This document shows positions 1 through 13,500 of a stretch of DNA of 64,000 bases, piece after piece. The translations under genes were made by a program, and so were the position numbers. The notes under the pieces are model-generated. The model saw nothing but the letters and a program-made list of their open reading frames with translations, was not told the origin of the DNA and did no database searches. Origin of the DNA: Alligator mississippiensis (Eukaryota; Chordata; Crocodylia; Alligatoridae); assembly GCF_030867095.1 (NCBI RefSeq), contig NC_081832.1:56281444-56345443 (forward strand), given 5' to 3'. Within the stretch, counting starts at the first letter, position 1. Each line of letters begins with the position of its first letter.

Positions 1-315
1 TTTTTAGGGCTAGGCTGGGGTCAGGCAGGCCATGGGGCCTGGCAGGGCAGCCATTGGGACTCCTACCACAGCCCCTCCCCCCTCTCCACCCAGGGAGAGG
101 CAGGCACAGCTGGAGGAGCTGCTGGACAACCTGCAGCCATTCGGCTGCGCCTGCCACTCCCCGGCTGACTCGAATTACCGAATCTTTCCAAAGCAGCGTT
201 GAATCTTCTGAAGCCAATTTGGCCGTATTCATTCAGGACAGTGATCCAAATCTCCAAATTGAATCACTGTCCTCCGAATCAGCAGAATCAAATACTTCCC
301 TATTCGCACAGGCCT
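1..315. mobile_element. hAT-type element, one end (cut by window edge)
   Basis: The right boundary reads as an inverted terminus: on the minus strand it begins taggcctgtgcgaataggga and continues with repeated GATTC-type motifs, a style common to hAT-type non-autonomous elements of reptiles. The other end lies left of the window or is lost, so the target duplication cannot be tested. No transposase coding is visible. Family assignment is from memory of terminal style, not from a search. Confidence 0.5.
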
Positions 316-317
316 AG

Positions 318-1336
318 CACACATGCCACAGCAACTTAGGGTACTTTTATCTAGCCATTGTGACAACATATCTTGCAGCACCTCTGAAGGGATCTCAGGA
401 TCTTGGTTGATAATCACTAGGCTAAAGGGAGCAAACATAGCTTGGCAGGTACCACATATGTTATTTCACAAGCTTTTTCTCCCCTACCACAGGTGAGGGT
501 CCTGGACCTAAACCTTTCTAGGCTCAAGGCACACTATGAATAATGCTAGCTTAGTTTCACTAGTTTGTTTTTTGACCATGGAAAAGTAATAGAGCAACTG
601 TTCAGCTGCAAAGAACGCAGGCAAATCAGAATGTTTTTAACACTATTGTTTCCTATCTGAAATCTGTGTTTATCTTGTGAGTTACATTTGCATACTTAAC
701 AGTGCTAACTGTGCAGGGAAATACATGACATTCTTGAAAGGATTTCAAGGCACCTGGGGTACCACAGCACCCTGCCTGACTCATTTTAGGTGCACCAAGC
801 AAGTAAGGCCAATTTTGTGATTGAAGCACTCAAGTTCTATTGTACTGTAACAACAGCGGAATAAGCACTCCTGCTCTAATTCACTTTCAATTGTTCCTTT
901 TTTCTTTGAAACTTACTTTCTGGAGTTGACTTGCTTTTTTCATAGAAAAAAGTTTGAGCAAAATTTCTGACATATGATTTTTTAGTTATAAAAGTACTCT
1001 TTTACAAATAATTAGCATAAAGTCCAGATTGTATGAATTGGGCGGGGGGGGGGAGAAGAGTCCTACTTATTAGGCACAGGTGATTTTTACTAGAGATTTT
1101 CCATCCAAATCCTCAGGTGTACAGAGAAAAGCTGTCACACTCATCTCATGCTGGTTTCACACTTTACCATTTACCTTCTACCTTACTGCTCCTTATCTAC
1201 ATACCATAATGCTACTCTGGCCCCTTATACCATTCACAGTGCTTCCGACAATTGCAAATGAAGGTTTGCCATAGACTCCAGCGCTGTGGCTTGATGCATC
1301 CCATTGAGAAATAAAAGCATAGTTTGAACCTTTATA
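318..1336. other. Intergenic, no gene seen
   Basis: AT-rich sequence with no exon-like reading frame and no recognised repeat. A pure G run of ten lies at 1044-1053. Confidence 0.5.
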
Positions 1337-1439
1337 CAGGGTGGGTAAAATATGGCCCACGGGCCACATTCAGCCCATGGTGGGTCTTTGTCCAGGCGGC
1401 AGCAAGTCTCTAGTTCCTGCCTGGCTCAGGTACAGTCCA

Positions 1440-2152
1440 GCCATGGTGTGTCCTGCTGCCCCCTGGGCATGCAGTGGGGCTAGGGTGGCTCTGCATTGGG
1501 ACTGCCTTTTTAGGCAGCCCATATGACAGCGGCTCCTTTCAGCTGCCGCTACCACTGCCCCTAGCCCTTCGGTACCAGCGGGGACCCATGCTGCACAGCC
1601 CTGAGCCCATGTGCAACCTGCCTGTTCTGGGCTTACCCACCCAGGCTCAGTAGCGGTGATGGATAGGGACAGAAGCTGTTGCTCAGTGTGGGAGAAAAGT
1701 GGCCCCACCCTCTTCCATTGCTAGCTGTACCTGCTGCAGCTGCCCAGAGCCAGTGCTGGGCTGCCCTGTGTGTACACTGTGGTCACTGCCACCACTGGGC
1801 TGCCCCACAAAACAGCAGTCACAACACAGAGCAGATGCAGGACAGCCCAGCCTGGCCTTGGGGAAGCTGCAACAGGAACAGGTGGCTGTGGAAGGGGGGA
1901 TAGGCTACTTTTCCCCTACACTGAGCAATATTTTCTGTCCCATGCTGCTGCTGCTGAGCCTGGGCAGGTGAGCCTGGAGGAGGTGGGGAGCATATGGAGT
2001 CAGGGCTGCACATCACAGGTCCCTGCCTGTACCATGGGGCTGGGGCAGCAGTGGTGGCATCCCGAAGAAGTCAGCCACCTTGGCTGCCGAGGAAGGCAGT
2101 CCCGATGCAGAGCCATCCCAGGCCCACTGCGTGCCCAGGGGGTGGCAGAATG
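1440..2152. repeat. Long imperfect inverted repeat inside the 1.8-kb hAT element
   Basis: Reading 2152 back to about 1885 on the minus strand reproduces about 1440-1715 on the plus strand with scattered differences. Shared landmarks are CCCCCTGGGCATGCAGTGGG (left) against CCCCCTGGGCACGCAGTGGG (right), CTCTGCATTGGGACTGCCTT against CTCTGCATCGGGACTGCCTT, and GCTCAGTGTGGGAGAAAAGT against GCTCAGTGTAGGGGAAAAGT. The arms are about 270 bp with a loop of about 170 bp. It would form a stable stem if transcribed. Confidence 0.8.
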
Positions 2153-2369
2153 CATCAGAGGCAGGTGGTGTGGAGCAGGAGCAAGGTAGGCTGGGTTGAG
2201 GCTGTGCCCAGGTTCCAGCTGATCTGCTTTAGCAGAGGTGAGTCCGGAGCAGGAGCAGGAGCAGGGCCAGGCTGGAGATGTGCACTGTTGGTAGTGGTGG
2301 GGAGACGCCACAGGGCACGCGTGAGCTTTGGGCTGTTGCAGGACAAGGGTTGGTGCTGACCAGCTCAGG

Positions 2370-2790
2370 TGGGCACATGTGAGGGGTCCCATGCACACCC
2401 CACCATACCCACAAATGCCATAGCCCCATCCTCTCCCCCACAAACCCCACATCCCTCCCCATATGCACCCCCCCACACACAAACCCATGCACCTCGGGGG
2501 GGGGGGGGGGCACTCACTGCTATGTACACACACTCCCCATGCACACACCCCCAGCCACCATTTGCCTCCATGTACCCCATAGCCCCCCCAACCCCATACC
2601 CTCCCATTCCAACCCACATTCACACACACCCCACAACTAAACACAGCCACACGCCGCCCACAAACTCTATACACACCCACTCACACCCCCAGCCCCTCCC
2701 AAACCCCATACCCAGCCACCCACACCCTCCCAGAGTCCCCAAACTCCATACCCAACCACACCCTCCTAGAACCCCCCCAAATACACATGA
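2370..2790. repeat. CA/C-rich low-complexity block
   Basis: Cytosine- and CA-rich imperfect short repeats (CACACCC, CCCATAGCC, CCACACCC) with a 15-base pure G run at 2496-2510. It is part of the hAT element interior. Long open frames through it on both strands are compositional. Confidence 0.75.
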
Positions 2791-3152
2791 GTAAGACTTC
2801 ATTTTGAGCTATTGTACAATCACCTCTACATACACCACACAAAACACAAATCAGGACAAAAATATTTTTAAAAATAAAATTATATTATTAATGTTTCATA
2901 TTTAGTATATAACTTGTTTGGTTTTTTTCCTGTTCCAAGATGGCAAACACCCTTCCCAAAAGGAGTACTACTGAGGGCAAGGGGAAGGACTTCTGGTGGC
3001 AAAGGCAAGGGGTTAGGGGTGGGACTTCTGGTCCCAAGGTGGTGAGCAGGGAACAGGGCACCTGTCAAGGAGCAGGGCTACCCTTGCAGCCCTCAACAAC
3101 TCACCAAAACTTGTTAAGCATCCCTCCAGCCAAAATAAATCGTCTACCCCTG

Positions 3153-3743
3153 CTTTACATGAATGTATGACTATTTACATATCACAAGAGAAAACACATG
3201 AGTGATCATGTGGCAAAATAGTTGCAGGTACCTCAAATGTTATAATGAGGATAAAAGGGCCATGTATGAAGCAAAGGCTGGATACTGTCTTTAACTATAT
3301 TGGGAAGATGAGGATATTTTGGAATTGTATTTTTTTATTTTAATGTAAAGAAATCTGGGTCTATCAGAGTTAAATTCTTACACACACACCTTCTTACATA
3401 GCTTGGCTACACAGCAGCTTTCAGTCAGATTGCAAGGTGACTTAACATAAGTAGGGAAACCAAGACAGAGGTTAAAAACTAGATCCTGGAAAAGGGACTT
3501 AGATTCTCAAAATCCCTGCCTGACTACAGCCTACTTGGAGGCACCTAAAGCTTGTAGTCACCTAAGTTCCAAAAAACTACCCAACCACCCAAACAACTCT
3601 TTACTGCACATGCCTAGCAGGTGCCTCAGTCTTAAACATGGTAAGCACCTTAGCACCCAATTCATGCCCAAGTTCCATCAAGGTTCCTCTGCCTACATGG
3701 CCTGTTAGGTCACACTGGTGGGCATCCTGCTACTAGTCATAAC
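3153..3743. other. Intergenic, no gene seen
   Basis: No exon-like frame, RNA gene or recognised repeat was found between the two hAT-type elements. Confidence 0.5.
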
Positions 3744-4817
3744 CAGGGATCCTGGTTTTCGGTGATAAAAAACAAAACAAAAATCAAAGTCTCTGATCAT
3801 TTTAACCACAGATTTGGGGATTTTTAAATGCCACCCCCTAGTCCTGTTGGTGTCCCTCACTCCCACCCCACAGCCCTGCTTGTGGTCCCTTCCCACATCC
3901 TGTGCCCCCTAGCCCTGTTGGAGGGGGCCCCCAGCTGCCAGGGCTACAGGGTCAGGGACCCAGGTCCGCAGCCCTGGTTGCTGCAGCAGAAGCATGAGCT
4001 GGCTCCCCGCTGCTGCTGACAGTCTGCTGTAGGCTCAAGCGGGGCTGGCTCCCAGTGGCAACATACAGTCCCAGGGGGCATGGGGGACCTGCGCCCCCAG
4101 ATGTGTGGGGGTGGGGGTGTGGGCAGGGTGGGTGTGCACTGCCCCCGTGCACGCAGAGGAAATGGGGCCAGGGCAGTGCAGAGCCTTCAGTGGCAGGCAG
4201 CTTTTGTGCATGGGCCTGCTGTGCCAGTCTCACACACTGTGCTCTGAAGGGCCTGAAGGGCAGCACGGTGGGGAGCACAGCGTTTGTGACCCAGGGTTTG
4301 CAGCTAGCTGGGCACTCCAGCTGGGGGAGGGAGGGTCTGCAGTGTCCCCACTCCCAGCTGCAGTGCCTGGCCAGCTGCAAACCCCCCACTCCCAGCCAGA
4401 GAGTCACCAAGCTGGGGGCTGAGGAACCTGGGGGCTGAGGCAGTGGGGAGGTTTGAAGCCAGCCAGGCACTCTGGCTGGGAGGGGGTTTGCAGCCTACCC
4501 GCTCTCAGCCAGTGCCCAGCTAGCTGCAAACCTCCCCACTCCCTCAGCTCCTGGCCAGCTTCCCCCACAGCTCTGCCCCACAACCCCCAAGCTCCACTTA
4601 CCTCCAGCAAGAAGAGTGATCCTGAAGCAGCCTCCGGTAAGTGCCAGTGTCGGGCCCCACCCTTCCCCCTCCGGGCAGGGTTCGGGGTTTCCTGCCCCTT
4701 TTGCAAACAGCTTTTGTAGGCTAGAACTCCTTCTGCCAGTCTGCAGAGCTCTCTGCAAAAAGGGGGTAATCCATAGTTTTCTGTTTTTCCACGGGAAACT
4801 GAAAACCTGGATCCCTT
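3744..4817. mobile_element. hAT-type non-autonomous element, about 1.07 kb
   Basis: The termini are CAGGGATCCTGGTTTTC on the left and, read on the minus strand, AAGGGATCCAGGTTTTC on the right. The flanking 8-mers gtcataac (3736-3743) and gtcatact (4818-4825) match at six of eight positions, as expected for an aged hAT target duplication. The interior is GC-rich and contains at least two hairpins, roughly 4285-4390 and 4448-4535, each with arms around GGGTTTGCAGCTAGCTGGGC. The same family recurs at 27392-28300. Confidence 0.75.
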
Positions 4818-6020
4818 GTCATACTGCTGACCCACACTAAATTAGGTGCAAGTTGGAAGAGAGAAGGGGAACGGAAGGGAGAACATCTTACACCTCGCTG
4901 TTCAGAGCCTTTGTGTAGAACAGAGACAACTCCAATTCAGTTTTTCTGAACTTTAACACAGACCACTAGGTTAGAGAGAAGTAGGTTTTTCTGGGATTTG
5001 GTGTTTTTATTCTTTCCCACTGAAGCTGTTCTATTTGGCCCAGAATAATCAGAGATGCATTGAGTCAAAGACTGCAAGCCTACCATAGAGATTGAGTGGT
5101 GGGTAAACACAGGAAGCAGGAAGTGGAACCCAGCTCTCCAATGACATCTTTGACTTATACATGCTCAGTGGAACAGAGCCTGGAAGGCAAATCCTCATGA
5201 GAGTGTTAGGAATACTATCAGCGGGAGCCTAAGTGCCTAACTCCATCCGTGTTGTCTAGGGAGTCAAAACAGCTAACTCAGAACTGTGGATTGGCACCTG
5301 CCAGTGAGGTGCCTCAAAAAAAGGTGACCACTGCAATTTTAAATGGTGCAGTGTCCAAGTCCTTTGTGGATCTAGCTCCTGGTAACTGTGTGAAGGTTAC
5401 ACCACAAGCCAGTGTCAGAACCATGAATGCCAATGAGAGCATACCATCTCCGAAATACTCCTAATGACTTCCTGGGTTGAGTACAAACAATATTATTTTA
5501 ACTCAATGTATCAAGTTTTTTTTATCATAAAATATTTTCTTCAACTGTTATGTCAAAATAGTATATAGGATTGAACAAGAAGCCTATGGTTGAACTCAGG
5601 TCTCACAAACCATCTGTTAATGAGGGCATTTGTAACAAAAATTTCCCACCCCAACCAAAAGAAAAATGTACATCTATGACAGGTGTGGCGAGTATGTGCA
5701 CAGGCAGAGGTTGATGGAAAGCTTGGCCTTCAAGGTTAGAGATATGCAAAGCAGGACAAGATGTTTTCTTTAGTTTAGACAGCTTCCATTTGCTTATTTT
5801 TTCTGATGACTCTGGGGGCTATGACTCACCAACTAAGTAATACTGATCTAATCCATAAGTTAACAGCTAAAATGTACTTGCAGTATAACTCATTTCACAA
5901 CTGTTGTTCCCAAAACACATGAACATTTTAAGAACTGCAACCAAATTGTACTGTTTTGTGCAATCACAAAAGTACTAGAGGCAAATTATAAAAAAAGATC
6001 AACACTGATGCCAGTTCCAG
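4818..6020. other. Intergenic, no gene seen
   Basis: Lies between the hAT element and the inferred end of the MAT2B transcript. No convincing exon, RNA gene or repeat was recognised. Confidence 0.5.
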
Positions 6021-7411
6021 CTTTATATTTATTATACTTTGGAGATAATTTACTGTGTGCATAATCAGGATTTCAGATAACAAACAAGGTTATGACAAAT
6101 TCTTATGACACACCACTTTGAATTAAAGGGATATAATTTAAAGCTGACCGTTAAAATAGTTGACTTCAGCTCATTTTTCTGATTCCTAAAGGCTGAACGT
6201 ATTCCAGTTTTTCTACTTGATTTTACCTCAGAATTGTCAAAACTATCTAAAGTAGTTTTCCAGGCTCTCACTGAAGAAGCTGCAGCTGATTTCCAAATAT
6301 TTTTCCCCCCAAAAGCTCCAACAGTTTCAAATCTTTAGGTATGGAAGTTCCCTCTCCAACTTGTTTTCTGGATGCTGAAGGCATACAAAGTCTGGACTTC
6401 TTTACTTTTCAGGACTTATGCAAACCTTTTTAATGTAGTTATTACACCAGTGTGATGTACTTGTATTGGGTGTTTAAACAAGTCAAGCCACAGAGCTGTA
6501 GACAAACTTTTTGAAATACCTTCCCCTCTCATTTACTATTTTACTTTGACTCATAATGACCTCCTTTCAACAATTCTCCTATAAGTCTTCCAGCCTAGAC
6601 AGGATTTTAAATTTCAACATTACAAACACAGTAAGAAGAGAATGAAGCAGGAAAAATGAACACCACTTTGAGCCTTTACACAATAGAAAGCAAAGGAGGG
6701 CACAACTCAATCCCCCCCCACTCCCCTTCACAGATTATCTTTAAAATGACAAATGCAGACAATGTTTTGTACAAATATATGTAGCGGCAGGAGTCCCAAA
6801 GCCTGGAACATTGTGAAAATATAAATCTCAAGCATAAAAATTGCACTAAGTAACTGCAAAAATAAAGTTTCACTTTTTTTAAACATTTTGATCAAAGCTG
6901 AAGCAAAGCAAACATTAAAACTTGAATGATTCTCACTTCATTTTAACTCACATTAGAATAACAATTTTAAAATTAAAATACTGAGTCTTTTTTGACAATA
7001 AAGATGCTGACTATGGCCTTCAATGGGGATGCTGTACGTACATACACACACACCCCCCCCCAATGGTGTGAACCCTAGGGTCAGTGTATTTCAGCAAAAA
7101 GGAAACTTACAACTGATCTGTTTTATTCTTGGTTCCAAATGTTACTGATGACCATGTTTAGCATCAGATATTAGGTTAGACTAGCACAACAGAGAGGAAA
7201 AGACTAATTTCTTCAAAACAAGGTTCATCTTTTGCCAGAGCTATTATAGGCTAACAATTCCACTAGTGCAAGACCATATTTTTTTTTTTACCTGATTAAA
7301 TGAAATCTCATAAATGTCACAATTTTTAAGAACACTCATACAAAACTATTCTTTAAATTTTCCTTTTTAAAAAAGTGCCACATACCAGACTTGTACTAAA
7401 AAAGGTACAAA
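6020..7411 (-). other. MAT2B: MAT2B 3' untranslated region (inferred extent)
   Basis: AT-rich, repeat-poor sequence directly follows the MAT2B stop. A canonical AATAAA on the minus strand lies at 6028-6033, followed within about 25 bases by a GT-rich stretch. An earlier AATAAA at 7122-7127 could give a short 3' UTR of about 300 bases. Which site is used cannot be decided from sequence alone. Confidence 0.5.
6028..6033 (-). terminator. Candidate distal polyadenylation signal of MAT2B
   Basis: AATAAA on the minus strand, 1.38 kb after the stop codon, with a GT-rich element just downstream. An alternative proximal AATAAA lies at 7122-7127. Confidence 0.45.
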
Positions 7412-7582
7412 CTAATGGAAGACTGTCTGTCTCCATCTCTTGTCAACCAGAAAAGGCCAAAGTGATTCTTTGATCCCAACTCGAAATGGCGTCCTTTGAC
7501 CTATGCCCAGCATCTCTAGCCTGGAACAGTCGAGCTGAGCATTTCTTGGACGAAGAGCCCCCACTACAGGGCTATCAGTAAT
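7412..7582 (-). CDS. MAT2B: MAT2B coding exon 7 (last)
   Basis: Encodes residues 279-334, from [20 protein letters not shown] to RWRQTVFH, then TAG at 7412-7414. The acceptor is tttaaag|ATT. The final QTVFH segment is the part known to reach into the MAT2A active-site cleft, and it is intact here. Confidence 0.97.
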   Translation of the reverse strand: MTDSPVVGALRPRNAQLDCSRLEMLGIGQRTPFRVGIKESLWPFLVDKRWRQTVFH

Positions 7583-10500
7583 CTTTAAACAAAGGAAAAC
7601 AAGATACAGTTACAAAATACAAACAGTGGCCTTTATGTAACAATGAACAAAGGCATACCCTCAGATTTCATGGCTGCTTCCAGATTTGGGGCAAAAGGAT
7701 TTTACCAGAAAAAGCAGTGTATTACAAACGCTGTAGAGTTGGCTTAAAGTACAGATTGGGTGCTTCAGCAGGTTTTTTTGGCACTTTTATCTAAAGCTGA
7801 GTCAATCAGCTATTACATAAAAGTGCCAACAAAACACCACTAAAGCACCCAATCTATATAGATGCTGCAGAGTTGTGTCCAAGTAATGTGCTGCTGCTTC
7901 TGGGCATGTGCTGGGCTCAGTGCAGGAGCACACCAAATTTAATGCAAAATGTGGGGTTTTTTGGTTCCTCCCCCTACCCCTTCATGTCTGCAAGCAGCCC
8001 ATTTCTCCAACTTCAGCTGAATTTAAAGTCCATTTTCCCCCTTGTGTAATACTATAAGAATGAGTGCGGAGGAAATAGAATGTTTACACTTTGTGAAACT
8101 TCAAGGAATGGGGCTGTATGAATGGCCTTTTATTATCATACACCTTACATGGCTCTTTTTGAACTGAGGGGGAAAGGCCTCCGCCTGTCACTCACCTAGA
8201 TAAATACATATGCGCAAGTACTTAATGATCTATTAAATCTAAGGTGTCAAAGATATGGTCCACAGGCCAAATTCAGCCCTCAGAGCTGTACAATTTGTAA
8301 CACGGGTCTTGGACCTACCACATAGATTGCATGTGGCACATATAGGCCCTGGCACCAGCCCCAACCCCACGTGTTGTATGCAGTATGTATAGCCAGTCTG
8401 GCATGTGCTACACATGGGGGGGGGGGGTTGGACCCAGCACTGTAAGCACTGCACACAGCATAAGGGGCTAAGTTCCAGATGTGCACTGCATGTGTAGTGT
8501 CCATGTCAGTCTGGCCTGGGGCACCAGCTTTGTTGCTGATCTGGATTGGGCCCACAGGGCTTGCACTTGTTATGTGTGGCACTGGGCTCAACCAACTACA
8601 TGCACTGCACGTGGCATGGGGACCAGCATAGAGCCAGCCCCATGAACCACAGCCAATACATGGAGCCAGTCCAGCGTAAGCACATCATGCAGTGTGCACC
8701 TCATTCTAGCTCCTTGCATGAGTCCTGAACTGGGGCCAGAGCACACTGCATGCAAGGCTGGTCTGGGGTGTACTGTAAACTACATGAGGGTGTACATGCC
8801 AGACCTGGCTCCAGTGTGTGGGACTGGGCTGTTGAGCCCAGACTGTCCTGTGCCCTTCATCCAGCTCAGAGGGCCAGATGAGTTTTACACTCCTACACTA
8901 AATTAATAATTATTTACTGCTGATTTAAAAATCAAACCCTCTACTACTCTATATTTTCTTCTAAACAGTGATCAGGAAATCAGGAGTTGTGGACATATGA
9001 CAAAGAGTATCTATTTAGAAGTGAAAAATACTCTCTCTCTCTTTTTTTTTTTTTTTTTAAAAGGTGGCAGAACCTGCTCTAGCCATTACAGTTCTTGAGG
9101 AGAAGCAATTTGGAAAAAAAAATCTCAGACCAACCTAGTATTGTATGTTTAACATTTCAACCTTAGTTTTATTAACACCAAATCCCTGAACTTGGGGAGT
9201 GGATTTGTACTTAACTTAGTCTAGCACTTCCAATACAACCTCAGAACTTACATGCCGAATTACTAAATTATGTATCAGTACATTTGTAGACAAGTCTAGG
9301 TATGATACTTGCCAACTTTTCCTTAGAACTTTGAGGAACAAGATTGTTTCGTTTAAGTTTGTGTTTAAAGAAGCACACTTAAATTAAATCCACTACGTCA
9401 AATACCCCTGGATAATTCTCGACATTGAAGCTCTAAAAACAGACCATTTGAAAAGCAAAAACAGTAACTTAAATATGCAGACAATACAAAGATATCTTCA
9501 AAGTTTTCAAGATGTAGGCTACCTTTAAAGAAAAACAACAAGTAAAAATGAGTTAGAGGTTTATTAATTACAAAGTGGACCTGCTCCTAAGCATTTCATG
9601 TAATCCGTGAAACTAAGGTATGCCAAATCAAGTCTATAAACTGAATTAGAAGTTGGCTAGCTATCTACTGTTTAAAATTCCAGAAGACTCGGCTATAGGC
9701 AGCTGCCTCTTAACAGTCAGAGACTTGCACAGTTGGAGGTACTGTACTTATAGGCAACTTCAGCCCTATCTTTACAAAACATGTTTGGTAAGAAATCAGA
9801 ATGCAGACAGCACTTCCATGGGACAGAATATATCTGACATCCTTAGAAGGACAGTGACAACTTGAGAATTTGGGGAACTCTTGCTTTTGTGGAACTAGGA
9901 CAGCTAACTTGAATACTCAGTGTACAAACAATTTTCAGTAATTCAGAACTTTCTATACCTCCATACAGACTGAACAACAGAACTTACTGGTCTCAAGTGA
10001 CTGCTAGGAAGATTGAAAGCATCTGCAATAGCACATGCCATTTCATACTTGGTCATCTGTTCATTACCAGACCAGTGGAATGTTCCTTTTACTGAAGGAT
10101 CCTAGGAAATAAAAACAAATCACGAGGAATGAGGCACACTTACGGAAGTAACTTTTTCAAAAGAAAATTCAGGAATAGAGACAAAAAGTATATAGGTTGA
10201 CATTTCCAATGATGCTAAACTGAAAAACAAGTTATAATAACTTACTGATATAGTTCTGGAGTGACTATTACAGAGCCAGGACCCACCTAGGGACTGAACA
10301 AAAACCAACATCCTGGGAACTGATGTGGTCCTTCTAAATCTGTCAGTAGGACAGGCTAAGTCCCAACACTACACATTTGGACCCGACTTTCGAGATGCTT
10401 AGTATTTCCTACCGAGGGGACTGAGATAATTAGAAATAGTTGAATGTTAAAAGCAGGTGCATGGGCCTACAAAAGGACACCTCAGAGAAACTACATTTCT

Positions 10501-13500
10501 GCCAGGTTTGAAAAAAAAGTTTCTTAAGAAGAAACTAACCAAGCAGGCATGCAAGACTTGAGAAGATTCCTACATTCTGCACAAAGGTTATGCCTGCATG
10601 TTGACTGACCAACTAACCCCTTAAAGACTAGGATCAACAGAGCAAAATTTCTTATCTTCAAATACACATTTCTGGGGACAATTTTAAGCCCTATAATGCA
10701 TTCCAGGGCCAATATATTTGGAATCCTACTAGGATACAGTTCCCCAGACATCTTGTTTGCTATATGGGCTTCTCAGATGGATAAATGTGGGGCGTGATCA
10801 GTGCCAAATTACTCACCCAATATCTTCTGCTCATGCCAATACATGAGCTGGCAGGTGCTTGTGCATCTGGGGAGGTTCAGTACTATTAGTTTTGTGCATG
10901 AAAGCTTGGAACACAGGGAGTACCTATTTTAGGCAAGACTGAAGTGTTTGGTTTGTTACAAAGCTCTACCTCTCAATCTTACTGTTGCTTCTACATTTCT
11001 ACACTGTGCTCAGCATCACAGGCATCTTAAAGAATTACACATTTATCACAAAGTTTAATCCATGTGTTTTGAATTACCTATATATATTTTAATAATCTGT
11101 CTAATAAGAGGTGTTTACTGTATGATGAAGTTACTTGCATTTTCTCCCTTCAAACTGAAAGATGTGCAGTCATTTGAATTTCTAAGAAATATGTATCCTG
11201 CCCCTTAAGTCCTCTCTTTAAGAGTCACAACAAGCATGGTAGGTCATGAAGAGCCAGTGAGGGGGGAAGGGCCATCAACTTCCCCATCCCTTGAAGCAGC
11301 AGCTTTGGCTCTGGCAGTGGGGAGGGCAGAACAGCAGCCACTGCAGCAGCACTGAAAACAACTGTGACTATCACCTTAGTTATTTTTGTGGCAAAAAAGT
11401 AAGATTAAATTGGTGTTTAAATGGCTGCTGAACATACTTAAGTGACAAAAAAGGTACATGACATCTCTCCACTCCCTGCTAACCTCACCGCAGTGAGCCT
11501 CTGGATACTGCTTCTACACTAGGCACTTTGATTGCCTGGGTACAATCTAGAACCAAAACTTTAGATTTGGTTTCAGCACTTAACTTCCCATTATGGTAGA
11601 AGCTATTAAAAAATCCAGACAAACAAAAACAACCCTCCCCCAACAAAATTAGTCAGCCTTGTTACTAGCCTAAAGGAGGCTCGTTTTCTGAAACTCTCAC
11701 CAGCATTCTCTTCTCTGCTAGCTGTCGGCAAACACTGGCTACATCCTTGACGTTAGTGGGAAATCTCTGTTGCCAATGGTCCATATTGGCCGATTTATTA
11801 CTATACTGCACTTTATCAAATATAATAGTCACAGCACTCTCATCCAGCCTCTCTACCTCTCCGTATAAAATAGGAATTCTAAGCACCGCAGCACCTAAAG
11901 GGGGAAAAGAAAAAAAATCTTAAGGAAATGTAAAAAACAATTTAAAAACACTCAAGTAATCAATGTCTTGAAAGCAACCTGAAGAAAATTTAGAAGAATT
12001 ATCCAAGAAAAATTAACAAGTGTTTTAAAGAGTATGGTAAATATCATATCAATATAAAACTCAAAAGAAAGTGATTGTATTAACCATGCATCTTTGCAAG
12101 TTTGTTACCGTGTCAGCCGATCAATTTTGAAATATTAAGAATTCATGTAAAAGTGAGAATTTTGTATTCAGTAAATTAGCACTGGTTAAGGTTATACCAA
12201 ATTTACATTCATTGTTATTTATATTGTTGAAATATTTATCCAGGACATTTATAAACAGAGAATATTAATTTGATAAGATGAACCAAGAGCTAAAATTGCT
12301 TACAAATAAATAAAAATAAAATAAAATAAAATAAAAATAGGCAGACCTTCCAGAGAACATCTCAACTTCCTCAGGATAAGACTGAGGGGAAAAAAAAAAA
12401 AGATTCCTAGACTAGCTTCTGAAGTATTTGGAACCACAAAAATACTGATTGAAGATACCGGAGTAACAAGTATAAGCACACATTCGAAGCAATTCCTCAA
12501 ATAAACAACATCAAAACTGCAAGGAGCCCTTATACAGGAGTACCATTCAGGATGTGCTGCTAACTTGCCAAAAAAAGAGAGAAACAACCCTGACAAGTTA
12601 TTTCTAACTTAATTTCTACATTTTGTGCACTTATTTCATATATTTTTAAAAGACATTACTTTCCAGTAAGTACACCTAAAGAATTAAAAATCATCCAGCA
12701 AAGCTAAGTAGAAGGCTGTTATAACCAAGTGTATAGGAGATGGGTATACTAATACCTCAAATCAGAAAGCAAGCCGAAAGCCCGGTAAAAAAGGAGGTCT
12801 GATATTTGTTTATATAGGACTATCCAAAGAGTTTCAGGTTTTGGGGCTTTAACTGAAAAAGAGAATAGGGAGTCATTTTCTTACTAAAATTTGATGGGCA
12901 CTAAATAGAATAAGAACTGTTTCTCACAGGGAACTATGAAAGAGGAAAAAAAAATACTACTACAGAAGGAAGCAAATATTTTAGTAAATACACGGAGTTA
13001 ACTTAATTCGAGAGGCTACTCTTCCACAGTTTAAAGCCCAGGAAAATTTGAAATCATGAGTAGTTTGGGGGGAAATGGGAAGGGCCAGGAGGTAAAAGAA
13101 ACAAAGACCAGAACCAAGCTAGGTTTCTTTTGGTACTGAGACAGTTACCACTTGCTTTGAATGGGTCAGTTTTTTTGTTTCTAAAAGCTTTCGAAGGCTG
13201 TGGCAGGACAGGAAGACTGAAGATTATGTATTTAACAATAAATAAATAAATAAATAAAACAAGGGAAAAAAAACCAACACATCTTGGTAGGTCTAGTATC
13301 CCTCCTAAATGAAAGTGAAAAAGTATGTAAACATTGCCAGCAAGCTAGTAGTTAATAGCACCATTTGCAATAAGCAATGTTATTGCTTAAGGAAGATTTT
13401 TTTCAGGGAAGCTTGATTGATGTCTTTTATTATAGGATCACTAAGTTAGTGACTGAAAGGATGATCTACATACTTGAAATTTATTTAGTGATTGATTGTT

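Larger units (their letters stand above)
1337..3152. mobile_element. hAT-type non-autonomous element, about 1.8 kb
   Basis: The left end begins CAGGGTGGGTAAAATATGGC and the right end finishes in CTACCCCTG, giving short inverted termini of hAT type. The flanks ctttata (left) and ctttaca (right) look like a decayed 7-8 bp target duplication. No transposase frame is seen. The interior is GC-rich and mostly a long inverted repeat (listed separately) followed by a CA/C-rich block. Another element with similar GGGTGGGCAA-type ends lies at 38737-38923. Confidence 0.7.
7583..9987 (-). other. MAT2B intron 6
   Basis: Contains a palindromic MITE (about 7751-7858) and a hAT-type element (8239-8895), both listed separately. 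The remainder is AT-rich with no exon or RNA gene seen. Confidence 0.8.

Noticed and set aside
2000-2680. A 226-codon frame rich in Gly/Trp/Val
   Set aside because: It translates CA/C-rich simple sequence and a hairpin arm inside a hAT-type element.
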